Positions 37,318 through 51,566 of a stretch of 64,000 nt of DNA are shown piece after piece. Position numbers and translations under genes: made by a program. Below the pieces are notes generated by a model. That model was given only the letters and a program-made list of their open reading frames with translations, did not search any database and had not been told where the DNA came from. The DNA is from Endozoicomonas sp. OPT23. Its GTDB lineage: Bacteria > Pseudomonadota > Gammaproteobacteria > Pseudomonadales > Endozoicomonadaceae. Numbering within the stretch: the first letter of the stretch is position 1; the number at the start of each line of letters is the position of its first letter. Where the stretch lies: assembly GCF_009653635.1 (NCBI RefSeq), contig NZ_PPFD01000003.1, positions 948,955 through 1,012,954 of the forward strand. The letters run 5' to 3'.

Positions 37318-37857
37318 ATGACCAAACTGATAATCCTTGATCGTGACGGAGTGATCAACGAAGACTCCGACAACTATGTTCGCAGCACTGAAGAGTGGCT
37401 CCCGCTGCCTGGCAGTATCAAGGCTATGGCTCGACTGCATCAGGCTGGTTTTACAGTGACTGTTGCTACTAATCAGTCCGGTCTCGCCCGTGGTTATTTT
37501 GATATTGAAACTCTGAATGCCATGCACGCCAAAATGAATGCTCTGTTATCAGAAGAGCAGGGTGTTGTTGCTGCTATTAAATATTGCCCTCATGGTCCTG
37601 ACGATCAGTGCAAATGCCGCAAGCCTCTTCCCGGCATGGTGAATGAGCTGATAGAAGAATTTCAGATTTCTCCAGCAGAGAGCTGGATGGTTGGTGATTC
37701 TCTACGAGACCTTCAGGCGGGTCAGGCTGCCGGCTGCAATGTGGCACTGGTCAAAACAGGTAAGGGCATACGAACTCTTGCTAAAGGTGAAGGACTTGAA
37801 GATATCCCTGTATTTGAAGACCTCGCCGATTTTACTCACTTTATTCTTACTGACTGA
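37318..37857 (+). CDS. gmhB: D-glycero-beta-D-manno-heptose 1,7-bisphosphate 7-phosphatase GmhB
   Basis: A 179-residue HAD phosphatase in ADP-heptose synthesis for the LPS inner core. The longer frame from 37237 adds 27 unrelated residues; the ATG at 37318 gives MTKLIILDRDGVINEDS with nucleophile Asp8 and acid Asp10, matching family length. A zinc loop carries Cys90, His92, Cys98, Cys100 (CPHGPDDQCKC), then KP and GDSLRDLQAG. It lies upstream of plsC, the order in Pseudomonas; gmhA, for another heptose step, is nearby on the other strand. Confidence 0.95.
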   Translation: MTKLIILDRDGVINEDSDNYVRSTEEWLPLPGSIKAMARLHQAGFTVTVATNQSGLARGYFDIETLNAMHAKMNALLSEEQGVVAAIKYCPHGPDDQCKCRKPLPGMVNELIEEFQISPAESWMVGDSLRDLQAGQAAGCNVALVKTGKGIRTLAKGEGLEDIPVFEDLADFTHFILTD

Positions 37858-37878
37858 AGACTTATAAACAGGCTATAA

Positions 37879-38613
37879 ATGTTGTCCTTCATCCAACTAA
37901 TAAGAACAGTGCTGTTCTACAGCACTCTGGCCATCTTCACGATACTCTGGGTATCCGTGATGTTTTTCATTATTCCTTTTGTCAGTACCAATAAGCGCCA
38001 CCCGTTAATGGTGACCAACTGGGCAAAGGTTGTTATCTGGCTGCTGAAAGTAACCTGTAGTGTTCGCTATGAGATTCATGGCAAAGAGAATATCCCTGAA
38101 CAGCCCTGTGTGATTATCAGTAATCATCAAAGCACCTGGGAGACCTTTTTCCTGCAGATGGTATTCACTCCTCAGTCTCAGGTTTTAAAGAAAGAGATTC
38201 TGAAGATTCCATTTTTTGGCTGGGCTTTTTATCTGCTTCACCCAATTGCTATCAACCGTGACGACCCAAGGGCAGCTCTGAGAGATGTCGTTGAACTGGG
38301 GACTGTTGCTTTGAAAGAAGGGCGCTGGGTACTGATTTTCCCTGAAGGAACCCGGACTCTGGATGGAGGGCTCGGAAAGTTTTCACGAGGTGGCGTAAAC
38401 CTGGCAAAGAAAGCAGAGGTAAGCATTCTGCCAGTTGCCCATAATGCTGCTGATCATTGGCCTGCAAGCACCTGGTTGAAAACACCGGGGACTATTCATC
38501 TCCATATCGGAGAAGAAATCCGGACTGACGAAAACACAGCCAAAGAGCTGAATGATCAAACACGAGAATGGATAGAAGAAAGACTGAACTCAATCAGACA
38601 GCCTTCCTGCTGA
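37879..38613 (+). CDS. plsC: 1-acyl-sn-glycerol-3-phosphate acyltransferase-type enzyme (PlsC family)
   Basis: A 244-residue membrane-anchored acyltransferase. One or two N-terminal helices (about 1-36) precede NHQSTWETF, the catalytic His83 block. Here the acidic residue is Glu88 (H-x4-E) in place of the common H-x4-D. FPEGTRTLDG follows near residue 150 and binds glycerol-phosphate. It adds the second acyl chain to lysophosphatidate in phospholipid synthesis, though a family member of narrower role is possible. It follows gmhB by 21 bp. Confidence 0.85.
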   Translation: MLSFIQLIRTVLFYSTLAIFTILWVSVMFFIIPFVSTNKRHPLMVTNWAKVVIWLLKVTCSVRYEIHGKENIPEQPCVIISNHQSTWETFFLQMVFTPQSQVLKKEILKIPFFGWAFYLLHPIAINRDDPRAALRDVVELGTVALKEGRWVLIFPEGTRTLDGGLGKFSRGGVNLAKKAEVSILPVAHNAADHWPASTWLKTPGTIHLHIGEEIRTDENTAKELNDQTREWIEERLNSIRQPSC

Positions 38614-38647
38614 GCCTTCTTGAAGAAGTTTTTTCTAACTCAGTTGG

Positions 38648-39226
38648 TCAAACAGCCATATGCTTTTCGATCAACTGAATCATGATATGAATAATTTTAA
38701 TGTGGATTTCCTGAATACGGTCAGCATAACCAAAGTGCGGAACACGGATTTCCACATCAGCCATTCCATCCATCTTGCCGCCATCCTTGCCGGTTAACAG
38801 AATAACCTTCATGCCTTTCTGGCGAGCCATTTCCACAGCCTTGATGATATTGCCAGAGTTGCCACTGGTGCTCAGGCCAAACAGCACATCGCCTTTGAAA
38901 CCTACACCTTCGAGATAGCGTGAAAACACATGATCATAGCCATAGTCATTGGATACGCAGGATATATGGCTGACATCGGAAATAGCAATAGCAGGGTAGG
39001 CTGGACGGTCATCACGATAGCGGCCAGTCAGCTCTTCTGCAAAATGCATGGCATCACAGTGTGAGCCGCCATTACCGCAGGAAATAACCTTGCCACCCGA
39101 CTTGAAGGAACCAGCCAGCAACTCTGCTGCCGAGTTAATCGCCTCAATATTGGCGTCATCATTCAGAAAACGGTCAAGCACCTGTTGTGCTTCTTCAAGC
39201 TCTTTACGAATCAGTGACTGGTACAT
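38648..39226 (-). CDS. gmhA: sedoheptulose-7-phosphate isomerase GmhA
   Basis: A 192-residue SIS-domain isomerase (E. coli GmhA also 192) making D-glycero-D-manno-heptose 7-phosphate, the first committed step to LPS heptose. Motifs are [22 protein letters not shown] (phosphosugar loop and zinc-site residues), [12 protein letters not shown], and a C-terminal [17 protein letters not shown] helix with metal-ligand His. It is convergent with plsC, which makes a small LPS/lipid neighbourhood with gmhB. Confidence 0.96.
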   Translation of the reverse strand: MYQSLIRKELEEAQQVLDRFLNDDANIEAINSAAELLAGSFKSGGKVISCGNGGSHCDAMHFAEELTGRYRDDRPAYPAIAISDVSHISCVSNDYGYDHVFSRYLEGVGFKGDVLFGLSTSGNSGNIIKAVEMARQKGMKVILLTGKDGGKMDGMADVEIRVPHFGYADRIQEIHIKIIHIMIQLIEKHMAV

Positions 39227-39308
39227 ATTTCTAAATCATTGGATTAATTGAGAGGGAGTATAACCTTTCTGGCGCAGCTAACCGAGAGCAATTCGCATCT
39301 GAGAAGTA

Positions 39309-39337
39309 TGAAAAAGCCGGCACTAAGGCCGGCTTTG
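39309..39337 (-). terminator. intrinsic terminator of gyrB
   Basis: On the minus strand AAAGCCGGC pairs with GCCGGCTTT (plus coordinates 39313-39321 and 39328-39336) over a 6-nt loop, followed by TTTTTC. It lies about 22 bp after the gyrB stop. Confidence 0.9.
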
Positions 39338-39358
39338 GAGGATATCATGATAAGAAAA

Positions 39359-42927
<3,569 letters not shown>

Positions 42928-43010
42928 GCTTCAAAACAGCCCTCAGCTTTCAATAGCAGCAATTGCAATAATGAATAGCAGCGATGAAATTTCAGGCTGT
43001 TCAAGAATCA

Positions 43011-44114
43011 TCAGAGTCTCATTGGCATAACAACGTAGGTAGAATCAGAGTCTTCAGACTCTTCAAGAAGCGCACTGCTGTTAGGATCGGACAGAGTAAT
43101 CTTCACTGTCTCACCAGACACTACGGACAGTACATCCAGCAGATAGCTCACATTGAAGCCAATTTCCATGGATTCGCCATGGTAGTTCAGGTTCAGTTCT
43201 TCCTCAGCTTCTTCCTGCTCCGGGTTATTAGCCATAACCTTCAGCTGACCATCAGAGAGAATGAGGCGAATACCACGGTACTTCTCGTTAGAAAGAATGG
43301 AAGCACGCTGCAGAGCCTGACGCAGTTCCTGACGATCACTAATAATAATCTTGTCACCACCGCGTGGTACAACACGGTCGTAGTCAGGAAACTTGCCATC
43401 AACCAGCTTGGAGGTAAACATAAAGTCACCGGTCTTGGCACGCATATGGTTAGCGCCAAGAGTGATATGAACCATCTCATCACCTTCGGTGAGCAGACGA
43501 GCCATCTCCAGTATACCTTTACGAGGAACAATCACCTGGTGACGTTCACTCTGGTTGATATCTGCATCCAGTGCGCACATAGCCAGACGATGGCCATCGG
43601 TGGCTACGGAACGCAGTTTATTCTGGCTGACTTCCAACAGCATACCGTTCAGGTAGTAACGAACATCCTGCTGAGCCATGGCAAAGCCGGTACGATCGAT
43701 CAGTCGACGCAGACGGGATTGACCAATAGTGAAGGTCAGGGAACCGGCTTCTTCTTCGATACTTGGGAATTCATTGGCTGGCAGAGTCGACAGAGTAAAG
43801 CGGGAACGACCGGCTTTAACCTTGACCCTTTGCTCATCCTGAGAGAACTCAATCACTGCACTTTCAGGCAGGGATTTGCAGATATCCATCAACTTGCGGG
43901 CAGGAACAGTAATTTCGCCGCCTTCACTGACGTCGTCCAGAGTGACTCGTCCTACCAGTTCCACTTCCAGGTCAGTACCTGTAAGAGAGAGCTGATTGCC
44001 GTCCACCACCATCAGGACGTTGGACAATACAGGCAGGGTCTGTCTTCGTTCAACTACGCCCGCAACCAGTTGCAATGGCTTGAGCAATGCTTCCCGATTA
44101 ATGGTAAATTTCAT
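43011..44114 (-). CDS. dnaN: DNA polymerase III sliding clamp (beta subunit) DnaN
   Basis: A 367-residue clamp subunit (E. coli 366) of three similar domains. The opening MKFTINREALLKPLQLVAGVVERRQTLPVLSNVL, the hydrophobic-pocket regions and the C-terminal YVVMPMRL (cf. YVVMPMRL in E. coli) make it certain. It lies between dnaA and recF with 157 and 83 bp gaps. Confidence 0.98.
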   Translation of the reverse strand: MKFTINREALLKPLQLVAGVVERRQTLPVLSNVLMVVDGNQLSLTGTDLEVELVGRVTLDDVSEGGEITVPARKLMDICKSLPESAVIEFSQDEQRVKVKAGRSRFTLSTLPANEFPSIEEEAGSLTFTIGQSRLRRLIDRTGFAMAQQDVRYYLNGMLLEVSQNKLRSVATDGHRLAMCALDADINQSERHQVIVPRKGILEMARLLTEGDEMVHITLGANHMRAKTGDFMFTSKLVDGKFPDYDRVVPRGGDKIIISDRQELRQALQRASILSNEKYRGIRLILSDGQLKVMANNPEQEEAEEELNLNYHGESMEIGFNVSYLLDVLSVVSGETVKITLSDPNSSALLEESEDSDSTYVVMPMRL

Positions 44115-44271
44115 CGCTTTCCTTTCTCTTGCTGACTGAAAGAAAGTCTTTATGGCTCTCTTTCAAAATTTCACTTAATTTTTTATCCAGTGCCTATCTT
44201 GTAGCTATTGTTGTCTTAGCTACAATTCCAGCTTTATTCGACCAGATGATTTAATGAGACTGATAACAAAA

Positions 44272-45942
44272 TCAACTGGTCAAAGATCTCAACAGGTTTT
44301 TATAATCATCCCGTATCTCACCATCATCCTCCACCAATTGTTTCACCTTTCGGCAGGCATGGAGAACAGTCGTGTGGTCACGGCCACCGTAGGCATCACC
44401 TATTTCCGGTAGACTGTGATTGGTCAGCTCCTTGGACAAAGCCATAGCGATCTGTCTGGGACGGGCTACCGAACGACTGCGCCGTTTGGAAAGAATATCT
44501 GCAATCTTGATCTTGAAATATTCAGCCACTGTACGCTGAATATTATCAATACTGACCTGTTTATCCTGCAATGCAAGCAGATCTTTCAGAGATTCACGAA
44601 TAAGATCAATATCAATTCGACGCCCCATAAAGTGAGCACTTGCTATCACTCTTTTTAATGCGCCTTCGAGCTCTCGTACATTAGAACGTATACGCTGTGC
44701 AATAAAGAAAGCCGCTTCATGAGGAAGATCTACTTTCTGCTGCTCTGCTTTCTTCATCAGAATGGCAACACGAGTTTCCAGTTCGGGCGGTTCGACGGCA
44801 ACCGTCAGTCCCCAACCAAAACGGGACTTCAAACGCTCTTCAACACCATTAATTTCTTTCGGGTAACGGTCACAAGTCAGAATCATCTGCTGACCACCTT
44901 CAAGCAAAGCATTAAAGGTGTGAAAAAACTCTTCCTGGGAACGCTCTTTGCCAGCAAAGAACTGAATGTCGTCTATTAACAGGGCATCTACTGAGCGGTA
45001 GTAACGTTTAAAGTCATTAATTGCATTAAGTTGCAGTGCTTTAACCATATCTGCAACAAACCGCTCGGAATGCAGATAAACGACTTTAGCATTACGGTTT
45101 TGTTTGACCAGCGAGTTACCCACAGCGTGCATTAAGTGGGTTTTACCCAGACCGACACCACCGTATAAAAACAGCGGGTTATAGGCTGCCCCCGGGTTCT
45201 CCGCCACCTGTCGTGCAGCGGCCAGTGCTAGCTGGTTCGACTTACCTTCAACAAAGGTATCAAAGGTGAACTGGGTATTCAGGGAACTGTGATGCTTGAT
45301 AGAACCTTCAACTTCCACCTGCCGGTTGCTGCTGGTAACAATGGGCTTGGAAGGAGGCGTAATTATCAACTGTTCTTTAGGCTTTTCGGCTTTCTGCTCA
45401 ACTTCCGGTGCAGGCTCAACCGCTTCAAATTCGGGGAATTCTGGTTCTAGTGTGCTTTTAAGAGGGTTACTGAACTGTTTTCTCAACGGGTTTTGAGGAA
45501 TAGCTGGCTGGCTGTCAATCAGATCCTGTTGACGTTCCGGCTCTTTCGTTGGCTGCTGCTTTAAGCCAGAGACCAGACTTTCAGTAACGGTTCTTTCTTC
45601 TTTATATATAGGTTCCTCTGAAACCGGTTGAGGTTCCGGAGCTGGAGCAGGTCTGGTTACCTTTCTCGGCGCAGTACGACGAGTCAGGGATTTGGGTCTG
45701 CGGTTAGACACAGCCAGTGCAACAGCAGGCCCCTGACCATCCGTCAGCTCATCAAGAATTTCTTCAATTCTCGGCAGAAATTTTTCCCGAACCCAGTCAG
45801 CTACAAAACGGTTTGGAGCCAACAGGCAAAGATCGTATTCGTCTCCCATGACCTTAAGTGGACGAATCCAGGTATTGAACTGTTGGGATGACAGTTCATC
45901 TTGAATTAAATCCACACACTTTTGCCATAGCTCTAAAGGCAC
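44272..45942 (-). CDS. dnaA: chromosomal replication initiator DnaA
   Basis: The frame opens at GTG 45969, but GTG 45942 is preceded by AGGAGA at proper spacing and gives (M)[16 protein letters not shown], as in relatives, so I choose 45942 (556 residues). Domain I is about 1-80. Domain II is a long Pro/Glu/Arg-rich linker of about 140 residues, far longer than in E. coli (467 total). The AAA+ domain begins FTFDTFVEG with Walker A GVGLGKTH (262-269), and the C-terminal box-binding domain has [14 protein letters not shown]. It acts at the adjacent oriC. Confidence 0.97.
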   Translation of the reverse strand: MPLELWQKCVDLIQDELSSQQFNTWIRPLKVMGDEYDLCLLAPNRFVADWVREKFLPRIEEILDELTDGQGPAVALAVSNRRPKSLTRRTAPRKVTRPAPAPEPQPVSEEPIYKEERTVTESLVSGLKQQPTKEPERQQDLIDSQPAIPQNPLRKQFSNPLKSTLEPEFPEFEAVEPAPEVEQKAEKPKEQLIITPPSKPIVTSSNRQVEVEGSIKHHSSLNTQFTFDTFVEGKSNQLALAAARQVAENPGAAYNPLFLYGGVGLGKTHLMHAVGNSLVKQNRNAKVVYLHSERFVADMVKALQLNAINDFKRYYRSVDALLIDDIQFFAGKERSQEEFFHTFNALLEGGQQMILTCDRYPKEINGVEERLKSRFGWGLTVAVEPPELETRVAILMKKAEQQKVDLPHEAAFFIAQRIRSNVRELEGALKRVIASAHFMGRRIDIDLIRESLKDLLALQDKQVSIDNIQRTVAEYFKIKIADILSKRRSRSVARPRQIAMALSKELTNHSLPEIGDAYGGRDHTTVLHACRKVKQLVEDDGEIRDDYKNLLRSLTS

Positions 45943-46103
45943 TGGCGTTCTCCTGAAAACGAGTGACACGGAAGCCTGTCAGCCTGCCTGCTAACAACTT
46001 CTAAAAAGGCAGGAAACGAATGGGATACTGGACCAGGGCAGGGTCACCTAAATATAGAAACCAATTCATAAAACAGCTCTTATTGTATCTTTTTACGGAA
46101 AAG

Positions 46104-46558
46104 TTATCCACACCGTGCAGAAATAGCACTAAAGGCCAGTAATTAGTTTTTCTCTATGTTTATCAACAAGTTAAAAGTTGGCACTGAATTCTCTGTGAAT
46201 AAAAAAATTCACAATAGGGCTGTGGATAGATCAGTGAATTAACGGTTGAAAAGCAGGTGATTGAGCTGTGCATAACCAGTGGAGGAAATTACCTGTGCAT
46301 AACCCGCTTACTTACACACAACTAAATACCAAGAAAGTCACAAGTTAGTCGCTGCTTTTCTACAGGATAGTGCACAGGCTCCAGCCCTAGAAAACCCTAT
46401 AAAAACAGGCCTTATCCACAGAAAAAGGGTTCACTAATAACAATAACAAAAACAAAACAATCACCTCACAAGATATATATTTTTTTAATTTATATTTAAC
46501 TCACATGAAATTTGTTTGGGTTATTCAGTGAATGAGTTATTTCATGTTCAGTGGATAA
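46104..46558. other. oriC: chromosomal replication origin oriC (dnaA-rpmH intergenic)
   Basis: DnaA-box-like 9-mers by eye: TTATCCACA at 46104-46112 and 46412-46420 (both perfect); CTATCCACA reversed at 46221-46229; TTATGCACA reversed at 46267-46275 and 46294-46302; TTATCCACT reversed at 46550-46558. An A/T-rich stretch at 46436-46500 (AACAATAACAAA and then ATATATATTTTTTTAATTT) is the likely unwinding element. The setting between leftward dnaA-dnaN-recF-gyrB and rightward rpmH-rnpA is the origin setting in Pseudomonas. Confidence 0.88.
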
Positions 46559-46707
46559 CTTGAAAGGTTGGAACCAACCGAATTAAGCGGCTTACTTTCG
46601 CTAAAGGAAGTGGAACATTAGTAATGAATACTGATGTATATAGAGAAGAACTTATTGGATAGGAGTCCCACCACTAGACAAAAGGGGCAACTCTTGACAA
46701 CTCCAAA

Positions 46708-46736
46708 TTGACGCTAAACCCGCAATTACTTAGAAT
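46708..46736 (+). promoter_or_regulatory. promoter of rpmH-rnpA
   Basis: TTGACG (46708-46713) and TAGAAT (46731-46736) with a 17-bp spacer, 42 bp ahead of the rpmH ATG. Confidence 0.75.
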
Positions 46737-46778
46737 GCTCCGTCTTTTTGTAAATTCACCCTAATTACGAGTAGTGTC

Positions 46779-46913
46779 ATGAAAAGAACTTTTCAACCAA
46801 GCAACCTGAAGCGTAAGCGTTCCCACGGCTTCCGCGCACGTATGGCAACCAAGAACGGTCGTGCGGTTATCAACCGTCGTCGTGCCAAAGGTCGTAAGAG
46901 CCTGGCAGCCTGA
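46779..46913 (+). CDS. rpmH: 50S ribosomal protein L34
   Basis: A 44-residue, very basic ribosomal protein, too short for many gene lists but certain: it starts [19 protein letters not shown] and ends [12 protein letters not shown], with family-standard length (E. coli 46). It precedes rnpA by 14 bp, the universal bacterial order, next to oriC. The preceding 17-bp-spaced promoter gives high expression. Confidence 0.98.
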   Translation: MKRTFQPSNLKRKRSHGFRARMATKNGRAVINRRRAKGRKSLAA

Positions 46914-46927
46914 TTCAGGCCTGACAG

Positions 46928-47335
46928 GTGAGCTTCGCTTTTGGTCGCGAACTGCGACTTTGCTCAGCAGCTGATTTCAAGCAGGTTTTCGACCATACGG
47001 ATATCAAGGTCAGTAACAGACATCTGTTGATACTGGCTCGAGAGAATAATCTTGATCATCCCAGACTCGGTCTGGTGATCGCCAAGAAAAATATCCGTTT
47101 TGCTACCGGTCGTAATCGGGTGAAACGCCATATTCGAGAAACCTATCGTCTGAATCAGGACGATCTGGGGAATCTCGATATTGTCGTTCTGGCCCGAAGA
47201 GGTCTGGGAGAGCTCGAAAGCTGTGACATCAACAAACTGCTGACCCGGCAATGGTCAAAACTGCACCAGAAACTGGGTGACAGGCAGGCCAGAAGACAGG
47301 CCAGCCAGCAAAAACAGCAGCTTGAGGCAAGCTGA
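46928..47335 (+). CDS. rnpA: ribonuclease P protein component RnpA
   Basis: A 135-residue basic protein that helps the catalytic RNA cut tRNA 5' leaders. It starts at GTG 46928, as the upstream frame has no better start. FGRELRLCSAADFKQVFD and the invariant RNRVKRHIRETYRL helix identify it. The tail (DRQARRQASQQKQQ) is polar and slightly long versus E. coli (119). It is co-transcribed with rpmH. Confidence 0.95.
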   Translation: MSFAFGRELRLCSAADFKQVFDHTDIKVSNRHLLILARENNLDHPRLGLVIAKKNIRFATGRNRVKRHIRETYRLNQDDLGNLDIVVLARRGLGELESCDINKLLTRQWSKLHQKLGDRQARRQASQQKQQLEAS

Positions 47336-47458
47336 GTGACGGTGGAGGTAGCGAATACCTCCTGTCACTTTCTGTCCCAGACTTTTTCTGGCAGAACTGT
47401 GAATTGCTCACAAGTCAGCCCAGAGTTTCCGGCACAGCACCGACTGAGTGGAACCGAC

Positions 47459-47800
47459 ATGCCTGAACCTGTGATGCACTCCCTTACCCAGTTGCCAAAA
47501 CATCTGGCTATGGGCCTGATCAAGGTCTATCGCTACTGTCTGAGCCCGTTAATGGCCAGACATTGTCGTTTTTATCCCACCTGTTCTTGCTATGCCCAGG
47601 AAGCATTGGAAACTCATGGTTTTCTGAAAGGCAGTAAACTGACTGCATTACGACTTCTGCGTTGCCATCCATGGCATCCAGGAGGTTTTGATCCGGTGCC
47701 CGGCACTGAATGCCAGCATCAGCAGACAGAATCAGACAATCAACCCCATCACCAAGAATCTTTGGCTCGGACATCATGGATCTGCAAAGAACACTCTTGA
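47459..47800 (+). CDS. yidD: membrane protein insertion efficiency factor YidD
   Basis: The open frame begins at 47336, but the ATG at 47459 fits family starts better (113 residues). The core [31 protein letters not shown] then [16 protein letters not shown] is the YidD (DUF37) signature with its Cys residues; relatives are about 85-90 residues, so 35 extra C-terminal residues are unusual. It assists YidC in inserting membrane proteins. Its end overlaps the yidC start by 25 bp. Confidence 0.9.
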   Translation: MPEPVMHSLTQLPKHLAMGLIKVYRYCLSPLMARHCRFYPTCSCYAQEALETHGFLKGSKLTALRLLRCHPWHPGGFDPVPGTECQHQQTESDNQPHHQESLARTSWICKEHS

Positions 47801-49458
47801 TAGGTGCTATAGCCGTTGTTGGTGTATTGACACTCCAGCAATGGAATGAAGATTACACACAGACCCGGCCGGCCAGTGAAGCCGTTGTGGCTAATGTCTC
47901 TACTGCGCAGAGCGGTTCAGATGTACCCACAATTACGTCGAGCTCTTCAGCACCTCAAATTCTGGACTCTAGTGTCCAACCCACTGCCCAGTTGATCAAC
48001 GTTCATACCGATACCCTGAACGTTCAGATCGATCCTGCCGGCGGTGATATTATCGGTCTCAGCCTGCCTGAGTACCCAGCCTTCCTGCCTGAGAAGGGGG
48101 AGAAATCCATCCCTTTCCAGATGATGGTTAACAAACCGGACTGTAATATTGCTGATCAGACCTGTGTATACACTGCACAAAGTGCTTTGGTTGCAACCGA
48201 TGGTCCGGATTCAAAAAACCAGCGTGGACTCTACAGCACTGCTCAGACCAGCTATAAGTTGAACGAAGGTCGTAACGAGCTGGTTGTGGATTTGACTCGC
48301 GTAGCAGGTGATATTCATCTGACCAAGCGTTACACCTTTGAACGTGGTGTCTACGACTTCCATGTTGAGTATCAGATTGAAAACCGTGGTCAGCAGGTAT
48401 GGAAAGATCAGTTCTATGCTCAGCTGAAGCGCGACGGTTCTGAAGATCCAAGCTCCAGAAGTTCTAATGCGCCAACCAGTACCTATCTGGGTGCTGCCGT
48501 TCGTTCAAAAGATGAACTGTACGAAAAACTTCCATTCGATGACTTCGCCAGCTCTCCTTTCAAGGAGTCTGTGACAGGTGGTTATGCAGCCATGCTGCAG
48601 CACTATTTTGTCAGCGCCTGGGTGCCAGACCAAAGTCGTCCACACACTTACTACAGCAATGTCAGTGGTGACAACAGTTCGTTCATCGTAGGTTTCTACG
48701 ACAATGCACTGGTTGTTCAGCCTGGTGAAACAGTAACTACCGGAGCAACTCTCTACGCAGGTCCTAAGAAACAGGAACAGCTGGAAGAGTTGGCTGATGG
48801 TCTGCAACTGACCATGGATTTCGGTATTCTCTGGTTTATCGCGCAACCACTGTTTGCTCTACTGAAGTTTATTCACTCTATTGTGGGTAACTGGGGCTGG
48901 GCGATCATCCTGCTGACTGTTTGTGTGAAAGCTGTCTTCTATCCGCTGAACCAGACCAGTTTCCGCTCAATGGCCAAGATGCGTAAGCTTGGGCCAAAGA
49001 TGCAGGAGATGAAGGAGAAGCACGGCGACGATCGTCAGAAGATGTCTCAGGCGATGATGGAGATGTACAAGAAAGAGAAAGTGAACCCTATGGGTGGCTG
49101 TCTTCCGATTCTTGTGCAGATGCCGGTATTCATTGCTCTGTATTGGACTCTTCAGGAAGCGGTTGATCTGCGTCAGGCTCCATGGCTTGGCTGGATTCAC
49201 GATCTTTCCCAGATGGATCCATACTTCATTCTGCCGCTGATCATGGGTGCTTCCATGTTCCTGCAGCAGATGCTGAACCCGACTCCGCCAGACCCAATGC
49301 AGGCAAAGGTAATGAAGATGATGCCGCTTATCTTCACCGTCTTCTTCCTGTGGTTCCCGGCTGGCCTGGTTCTGTACTGGGTAACCAACAACGTGTTGTC
49401 CATTATCCAGCAGTACATCATCACCAAGAAGATTGAGGCTGAAGACACGAAAGTCTGA
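47776..49458 (+). CDS. yidC: membrane protein insertase YidC
   Basis: Starts at ATG 47776 ([14 protein letters not shown], as in relatives), not at the frame opening 47710; 560 residues. An N-terminal signal-anchor helix, a large periplasmic beta-sandwich domain (about 70-330) and five C-terminal helices are seen. The insertase core includes [39 protein letters not shown] and the hydrophobic-groove helices, ending [16 protein letters not shown]. It inserts and folds inner-membrane proteins with or without SecYEG. Confidence 0.97.
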   Translation: MDLQRTLLIGAIAVVGVLTLQQWNEDYTQTRPASEAVVANVSTAQSGSDVPTITSSSSAPQILDSSVQPTAQLINVHTDTLNVQIDPAGGDIIGLSLPEYPAFLPEKGEKSIPFQMMVNKPDCNIADQTCVYTAQSALVATDGPDSKNQRGLYSTAQTSYKLNEGRNELVVDLTRVAGDIHLTKRYTFERGVYDFHVEYQIENRGQQVWKDQFYAQLKRDGSEDPSSRSSNAPTSTYLGAAVRSKDELYEKLPFDDFASSPFKESVTGGYAAMLQHYFVSAWVPDQSRPHTYYSNVSGDNSSFIVGFYDNALVVQPGETVTTGATLYAGPKKQEQLEELADGLQLTMDFGILWFIAQPLFALLKFIHSIVGNWGWAIILLTVCVKAVFYPLNQTSFRSMAKMRKLGPKMQEMKEKHGDDRQKMSQAMMEMYKKEKVNPMGGCLPILVQMPVFIALYWTLQEAVDLRQAPWLGWIHDLSQMDPYFILPLIMGASMFLQQMLNPTPPDPMQAKVMKMMPLIFTVFFLWFPAGLVLYWVTNNVLSIIQQYIITKKIEAEDTKV

Positions 49459-49472
49459 CGTTTCAATTGAGT

Positions 49473-49503
49473 AAAAAAACGGCCCATATCAGGGCCGTTT
49501 TTT
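49473..49503. terminator. bidirectional intrinsic terminator after yidC
   Basis: AAAACGGCCC (49476-49485) pairs with GGGCCGTTTT (49492-49501); T-run on the plus side and A-run on the other, so it can end yidC and the convergent small gene. Confidence 0.92.
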
Positions 49504-49520
49504 ATGCGCTAAAGAAAAGT

Positions 49521-49886
49521 CTACTGCAGTTTACTTTTGTCTTCTGGCAGAACAGCTTTTAAGAACAGTCTTGCAGGATGGTCTGCTAAGTACTGAGTGA
49601 AGTTTCTTTTCACTTCGCATCCCTCACGATCCTTAAGAAAGTAAACACGTCTCTTTGGAGTTTCGACGAATATGTCTCCCGTTTTTTTGTGCTTCCATTC
49701 GTATTCCACTCCAGCTTTGTGACAACCACTGGAGCCATTTCTGATCATGTAATTCTTTTCAGTGCTAAACAGTTTTTGGATAGTTCTGCCCAGGCCCTGA
49801 GCCTTGACTTGTTGATAGATTTCTTTAACCCGATTGAGTACAGAGCTGAAGTTGGGTAGGTGTGATTTGATTGCCGCTAATGCCAT
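49521..49886 (-). CDS. small protein of unknown function between yidC and mnmE
   Basis: The frame opens at 49907, but the internal ATG at 49886 follows GGGAG by 8 nt and gives MALAAIKSHLPNF, so I choose it (121 residues). An amphipathic helix region (FSSVLNRVKEIYQQVKAQGLGRTIQKLF) is followed by a short beta-like part (GVEYEWKHKKTGDIFVETPKRRVYFLKD) and a helical tail (FTQYLADHPARLFLKAVLP). Two Cys (SGCHKAG, REGCEV). I do not recognise it. It is a lone minus-strand gene inserted into the yidC-mnmE junction, which is uninterrupted in Pseudomonas. Confidence 0.6.
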   Translation of the reverse strand: MALAAIKSHLPNFSSVLNRVKEIYQQVKAQGLGRTIQKLFSTEKNYMIRNGSSGCHKAGVEYEWKHKKTGDIFVETPKRRVYFLKDREGCEVKRNFTQYLADHPARLFLKAVLPEDKSKLQ

Positions 49887-50150
49887 ATAGAGTACTCCCT
49901 GTGTCATAAAATTCGGTTTTGGAAATACAGCTCAGTAGGTCATGTTTGTTCTTTTCACGACACAGGCTTAGCTCTACTTCTTAACGCTGTTTTTTATTTC
50001 TCCTTTGCTTATAAAACTAGTTGCAATAAACAGATGGTTCCTTGTGACCTTGGTTTATTAGACTCAAGTCTTAGTATTGCTTTCATAGTGATCTTTAGCT
50101 GATCTGGCAGTAGACTAGCTCTCCATTTTTAAGGCCTCAGCAAGAATTTC

Positions 50151-51527
50151 ATGTCAGACCTCAGCTCTCTCCACAAAGACACCATTACAGCCCAGGCTAC
50201 CGCTCCCGGCAGGGGGGGCGTGGGCATTATTCGGGTTTCCGGTGAAGATGCCCTGAAAGTGGCCAGGGAAGTGCTGAGAATTGAGCCTAAACCTCGTTAC
50301 GCTCATTACGGCCCTTTTTACGATATTGATGGCAACACTCTGGACGAAGGTCTGGCACTCTATTTTCCAAACCCCAACTCGTTTACCGGCGAAGATGTGC
50401 TGGAACTTCAGGGACACGGTGGGCCGGTAATTCTCGATTTGCTGCTGAAACGTATTGTTGCTCTGGGTATCAGAATGGCGAATCCGGGGGAGTTTTCGGA
50501 AAGGGCCTTTCTTAACGACAAGATGGACCTGGCTCAGGCGGAAGCTATTGCGGATCTGATCGACAGTACTTCCGAGCAGGCAGCACGTTCAGCTCTGCGT
50601 TCCATGCAGGGGGCGTTCTCCAAGCGAGTGAATGAACTGGTTGAATCCCTGATTGCACTTAGAATTTACGTTGAGGCGGCCATAGACTTCCCTGAGGAGG
50701 AGATTGATTTTCTGGCGGATGGCAAGGTGGGTAGTGACCTTAAAGCCGTTACAGAGGATCTGAGCAAGGTTATACGGGAAGCCGGGCAGGGTGCCATTCA
50801 GCGTGAAGGGATGACTGTGGTTATTGCAGGTCGCCCTAATGCAGGCAAATCCAGCCTGCTGAATGCCTTGTCTGGCAAGGAGTCTGCCATTGTCACCGAC
50901 ATTGCCGGAACCACCAGAGATGTCTTGCGTGAGCATATTCATATTGATGGTATGCCGCTCCACATCATCGATACTGCTGGCCTCAGAGAAACGGATGACA
51001 AGGTTGAACAAATTGGTGTGGAACGAGCTTTCAAGGAAATCGAAGACGCGGACCGGGTTTTGCTGATGGTGGATGGATCTACGACTAGTTCCATCGATCC
51101 TCATGATATCTGGCCAGAATTTGTTGATCGACTGCCTTCACGAGACAAGCTGACGGTAATTCGTAACAAGATTGACCTGACCGGTGAACAGGCGGGTCTG
51201 GATGACTCTGGAGAGGTTCCCATGATTCGAGCCTGCGCTATGTCAGAGCATGGTCTCGACGCGCTCAGAGAGCACCTGAAGAGCTGTATGGGCTATGAAG
51301 GCGCTATGGAAGGAGGTTTCTCTGCTCGTCGCCGTCATCTGGATGCTCTGCGTAGAGCGGGCGAATTTCTTGATAACGGCCGCTTACAGTTGGAATACAT
51401 GGGAGCTGGAGAGCTTTTAGCAGAAGACTTAAGGCATGCACAAAAAGCGCTGGGAGAAATCACCGGAATCTTTAGTAGCGATGACCTCTTAGGCAGAATT
51501 TTCTCGTCTTTCTGTATTGGTAAGTAA
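50151..51527 (+). CDS. mnmE: tRNA uridine-34 modification GTPase MnmE
   Basis: A 458-residue protein (E. coli 454) working with MnmG on cmnm5U34. An N-terminal formyl-THF-binding domain ([21 protein letters not shown]), a helical domain, and an inserted GTPase domain ([31 protein letters not shown]) are in place. The C-terminal FCIGK supplies the catalytic Cys. In Pseudomonas mnmG follows directly; here 7 kb of accessory DNA intervenes. Confidence 0.97.
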   Translation: MSDLSSLHKDTITAQATAPGRGGVGIIRVSGEDALKVAREVLRIEPKPRYAHYGPFYDIDGNTLDEGLALYFPNPNSFTGEDVLELQGHGGPVILDLLLKRIVALGIRMANPGEFSERAFLNDKMDLAQAEAIADLIDSTSEQAARSALRSMQGAFSKRVNELVESLIALRIYVEAAIDFPEEEIDFLADGKVGSDLKAVTEDLSKVIREAGQGAIQREGMTVVIAGRPNAGKSSLLNALSGKESAIVTDIAGTTRDVLREHIHIDGMPLHIIDTAGLRETDDKVEQIGVERAFKEIEDADRVLLMVDGSTTSSIDPHDIWPEFVDRLPSRDKLTVIRNKIDLTGEQAGLDDSGEVPMIRACAMSEHGLDALREHLKSCMGYEGAMEGGFSARRRHLDALRRAGEFLDNGRLQLEYMGAGELLAEDLRHAQKALGEITGIFSSDDLLGRIFSSFCIGK

Positions 51528-51537
51528 TTTAATTATC

Positions 51538-51566
51538 CATGCACGTCTATATTCGATAGACGTGCA
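51538..51566. terminator. 12-bp hairpin after mnmE
   Basis: ATGCACGTCTAT (51538-51549) pairs perfectly with ATAGACGTGCAT (51555-51566), with a 5-nt loop. No T-tract; it sits between the mnmE stop and the stop of the marC remnant. Confidence 0.5.

Noticed and set aside
37879-38613. PlsC H-x4-E in place of H-x4-D as a sign of inactivity
   Set aside because: I recall Glu at this position in other members of the family; the residue can serve the same role.
42984-44135. 383-codon plus-strand open frame over dnaN
   Set aside because: Covers all of dnaN in antisense; no domain and no start signal.
45943-45969. Longer N-terminus for dnaA from GTG 45969
   Set aside because: The AGGAGA before GTG 45942 and the conserved (M)PLELWQ start favour the shorter form.
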